From: Halothece sp. MAG
GTDB lineage: Bacteria > Cyanobacteriota > Cyanobacteriia > Cyanobacteriales > Rubidibacteraceae
Length of the DNA stretch: 5,651 nt
NCBI GenBank assembly: GCA_018610095.1
Contig: JAHEOB010000281.1
Coordinates: 1 to 5,651 of the forward strand
Reading direction: 5' to 3'
Notes under the pieces: model-generated
What the model saw: the letters and a program-made list of their open reading frames with translations, nothing else
What the model was told of the DNA's origin: nothing
Database searches by the model: none
In this document: piece by piece, positions 5,289 to 5,651 of the stretch
Numbering within the stretch: position 1 is the stretch's first letter
How the letters are laid out: every line of letters begins with the position of its first letter
Program-made: the position numbers and the translations under genes

Positions 5289-5651
5289 AAGCACTAATGG
5301 CTGGTTTATAGAGTAATTCCCGTGTTTGCACCATCGCAGAAACAAGTTGATCCATTTCTGCTTTGGTATGGAGGGCATTGGCAGTAATCCGCAATCTGGG
5401 CTTAGCCACAAACCAAATCGGGGAAACCCAAATACCATGATTTTCGAGTAAAGCACGCCCAAACGCTTTGGGATTAATTTCTGAGGGTAGTAGCACTGGA
5501 ATGACATTGGTTTCGCCAAGGGTTTCAAACCCTTCTTCTTGAAGGCGCGATCGCAGATATTGGGTATTGGCTTGTAATTGCTGTACCCATTGCGGATTTT
5601 GCCGAAGTTGGCGAATGCTTTCTAATGCTGCTGCTGTCATGGGTGGCGGTA
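5287..5651 (-). CDS. Alpha-oxoamine synthase (SPT/KBL/BioF family), C-terminal part
   Basis: The last 120 residues of a PLP-dependent enzyme whose 5' end lies beyond the right edge. The frame continues upstream of ATG 5640 as Pro-Pro-Pro, so that ATG is internal; PPPMTAAALESI matches the family segment that follows the PLP-lysine domain. The C-terminal domain then shows NVIPVLLPS (visible residues 48-56), FGRALLENHGIWVSPI (63-78) and PRLRITANALHTKAEMD (84-100). This corresponds to the family block containing the conserved substrate-carboxylate Arg (LR in LRITAN). The family condenses an amino acid with an acyl thioester and releases CO2, giving 3-ketosphinganine, 2-amino-3-ketobutyrate or 8-amino-7-oxononanoate. 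The segment PIWFVAKP replaces the usual Pro-rich PPxxP-like stretch, so the substrate cannot be set from the fragment. With a GNAT acyltransferase and an SDR next in the operon, serine palmitoyltransferase-like activity is the best hypothesis. The PLP lysine is outside the window. Confidence 0.87.
   Translation of the reverse strand, partial: PPPMTAAALESIRQLRQNPQWVQQLQANTQYLRSRLQEEGFETLGETNVIPVLLPSEINPKAFGRALLENHGIWVSPIWFVAKPRLRITANALHTKAEMDQLVSAMVQTRELLYKPAISA
5547..5554. repeat. HIP1 octamer GCGATCGC
   Basis: An exact HIP1 copy inside the oxoamine synthase gene, in the same 13-mer context (5545-5557) as the copy at 3986. Confidence 0.9.

Noticed and set aside
5205..5528. 107-residue leftward open frame spanning the oxoamine synthase/GNAT junction
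   Set aside because: It runs out of frame through two well-supported coding regions and has no recognisable protein pattern.

Overview
The window looks cyanobacterial. It carries three exact HIP1 octamers (GCGATCGC at 1697, 3986 and 5547), has a fairly low G+C content by eye, and several of its small proteins match families I remember only from cyanobacteria. I cannot fix the genus; a unicellular marine or halophilic lineage is possible but is only a guess.

The left part (1-1280) reads rightward: the end of a helical, TPR-like conserved protein; a small SRPBCC-fold protein; then, after a 119-nt gap with a weak promoter candidate and an imperfect inverted repeat, a small coiled-coil protein resembling the cyanobacterial GvpV-like family. 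The rest (1277-5651) reads leftward as five closely spaced genes. In transcription order they are the C-terminal part of an alpha-oxoamine synthase (serine palmitoyltransferase/KBL/BioF family), a GNAT-superfamily acyltransferase, an extended-SDR NAD(P)-dependent epimerase/reductase, a small Cys-rich M15-peptidase-like protein, and a Wza-type polysaccharide export (SLBB) protein. Junctions are 12 nt, a 4-nt overlap, 2 nt and 46 nt, so at least the first four are probably one operon and the fifth may join by readthrough.

The main point of interest is the trio oxoamine synthase - GNAT acyltransferase - SDR reductase. These are the three enzyme types used in the bacterial ceramide pathway described in Caulobacter (Spt, bCerS, CerR). 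They are packed here into one translationally coupled set and linked to an outer-membrane exporter and a possible zinc-peptidase homologue. A ceramide-like or other N-acylated amino-ketone lipid destined for the envelope is a reasonable hypothesis. It rests on family-level recognition only, and the oxoamine synthase lacks the usual SPT-like sequence around its second active-site segment. The rightward and leftward units converge with their two TAA stop codons interlocked on one TTAA, leaving no room for an intergenic terminator.
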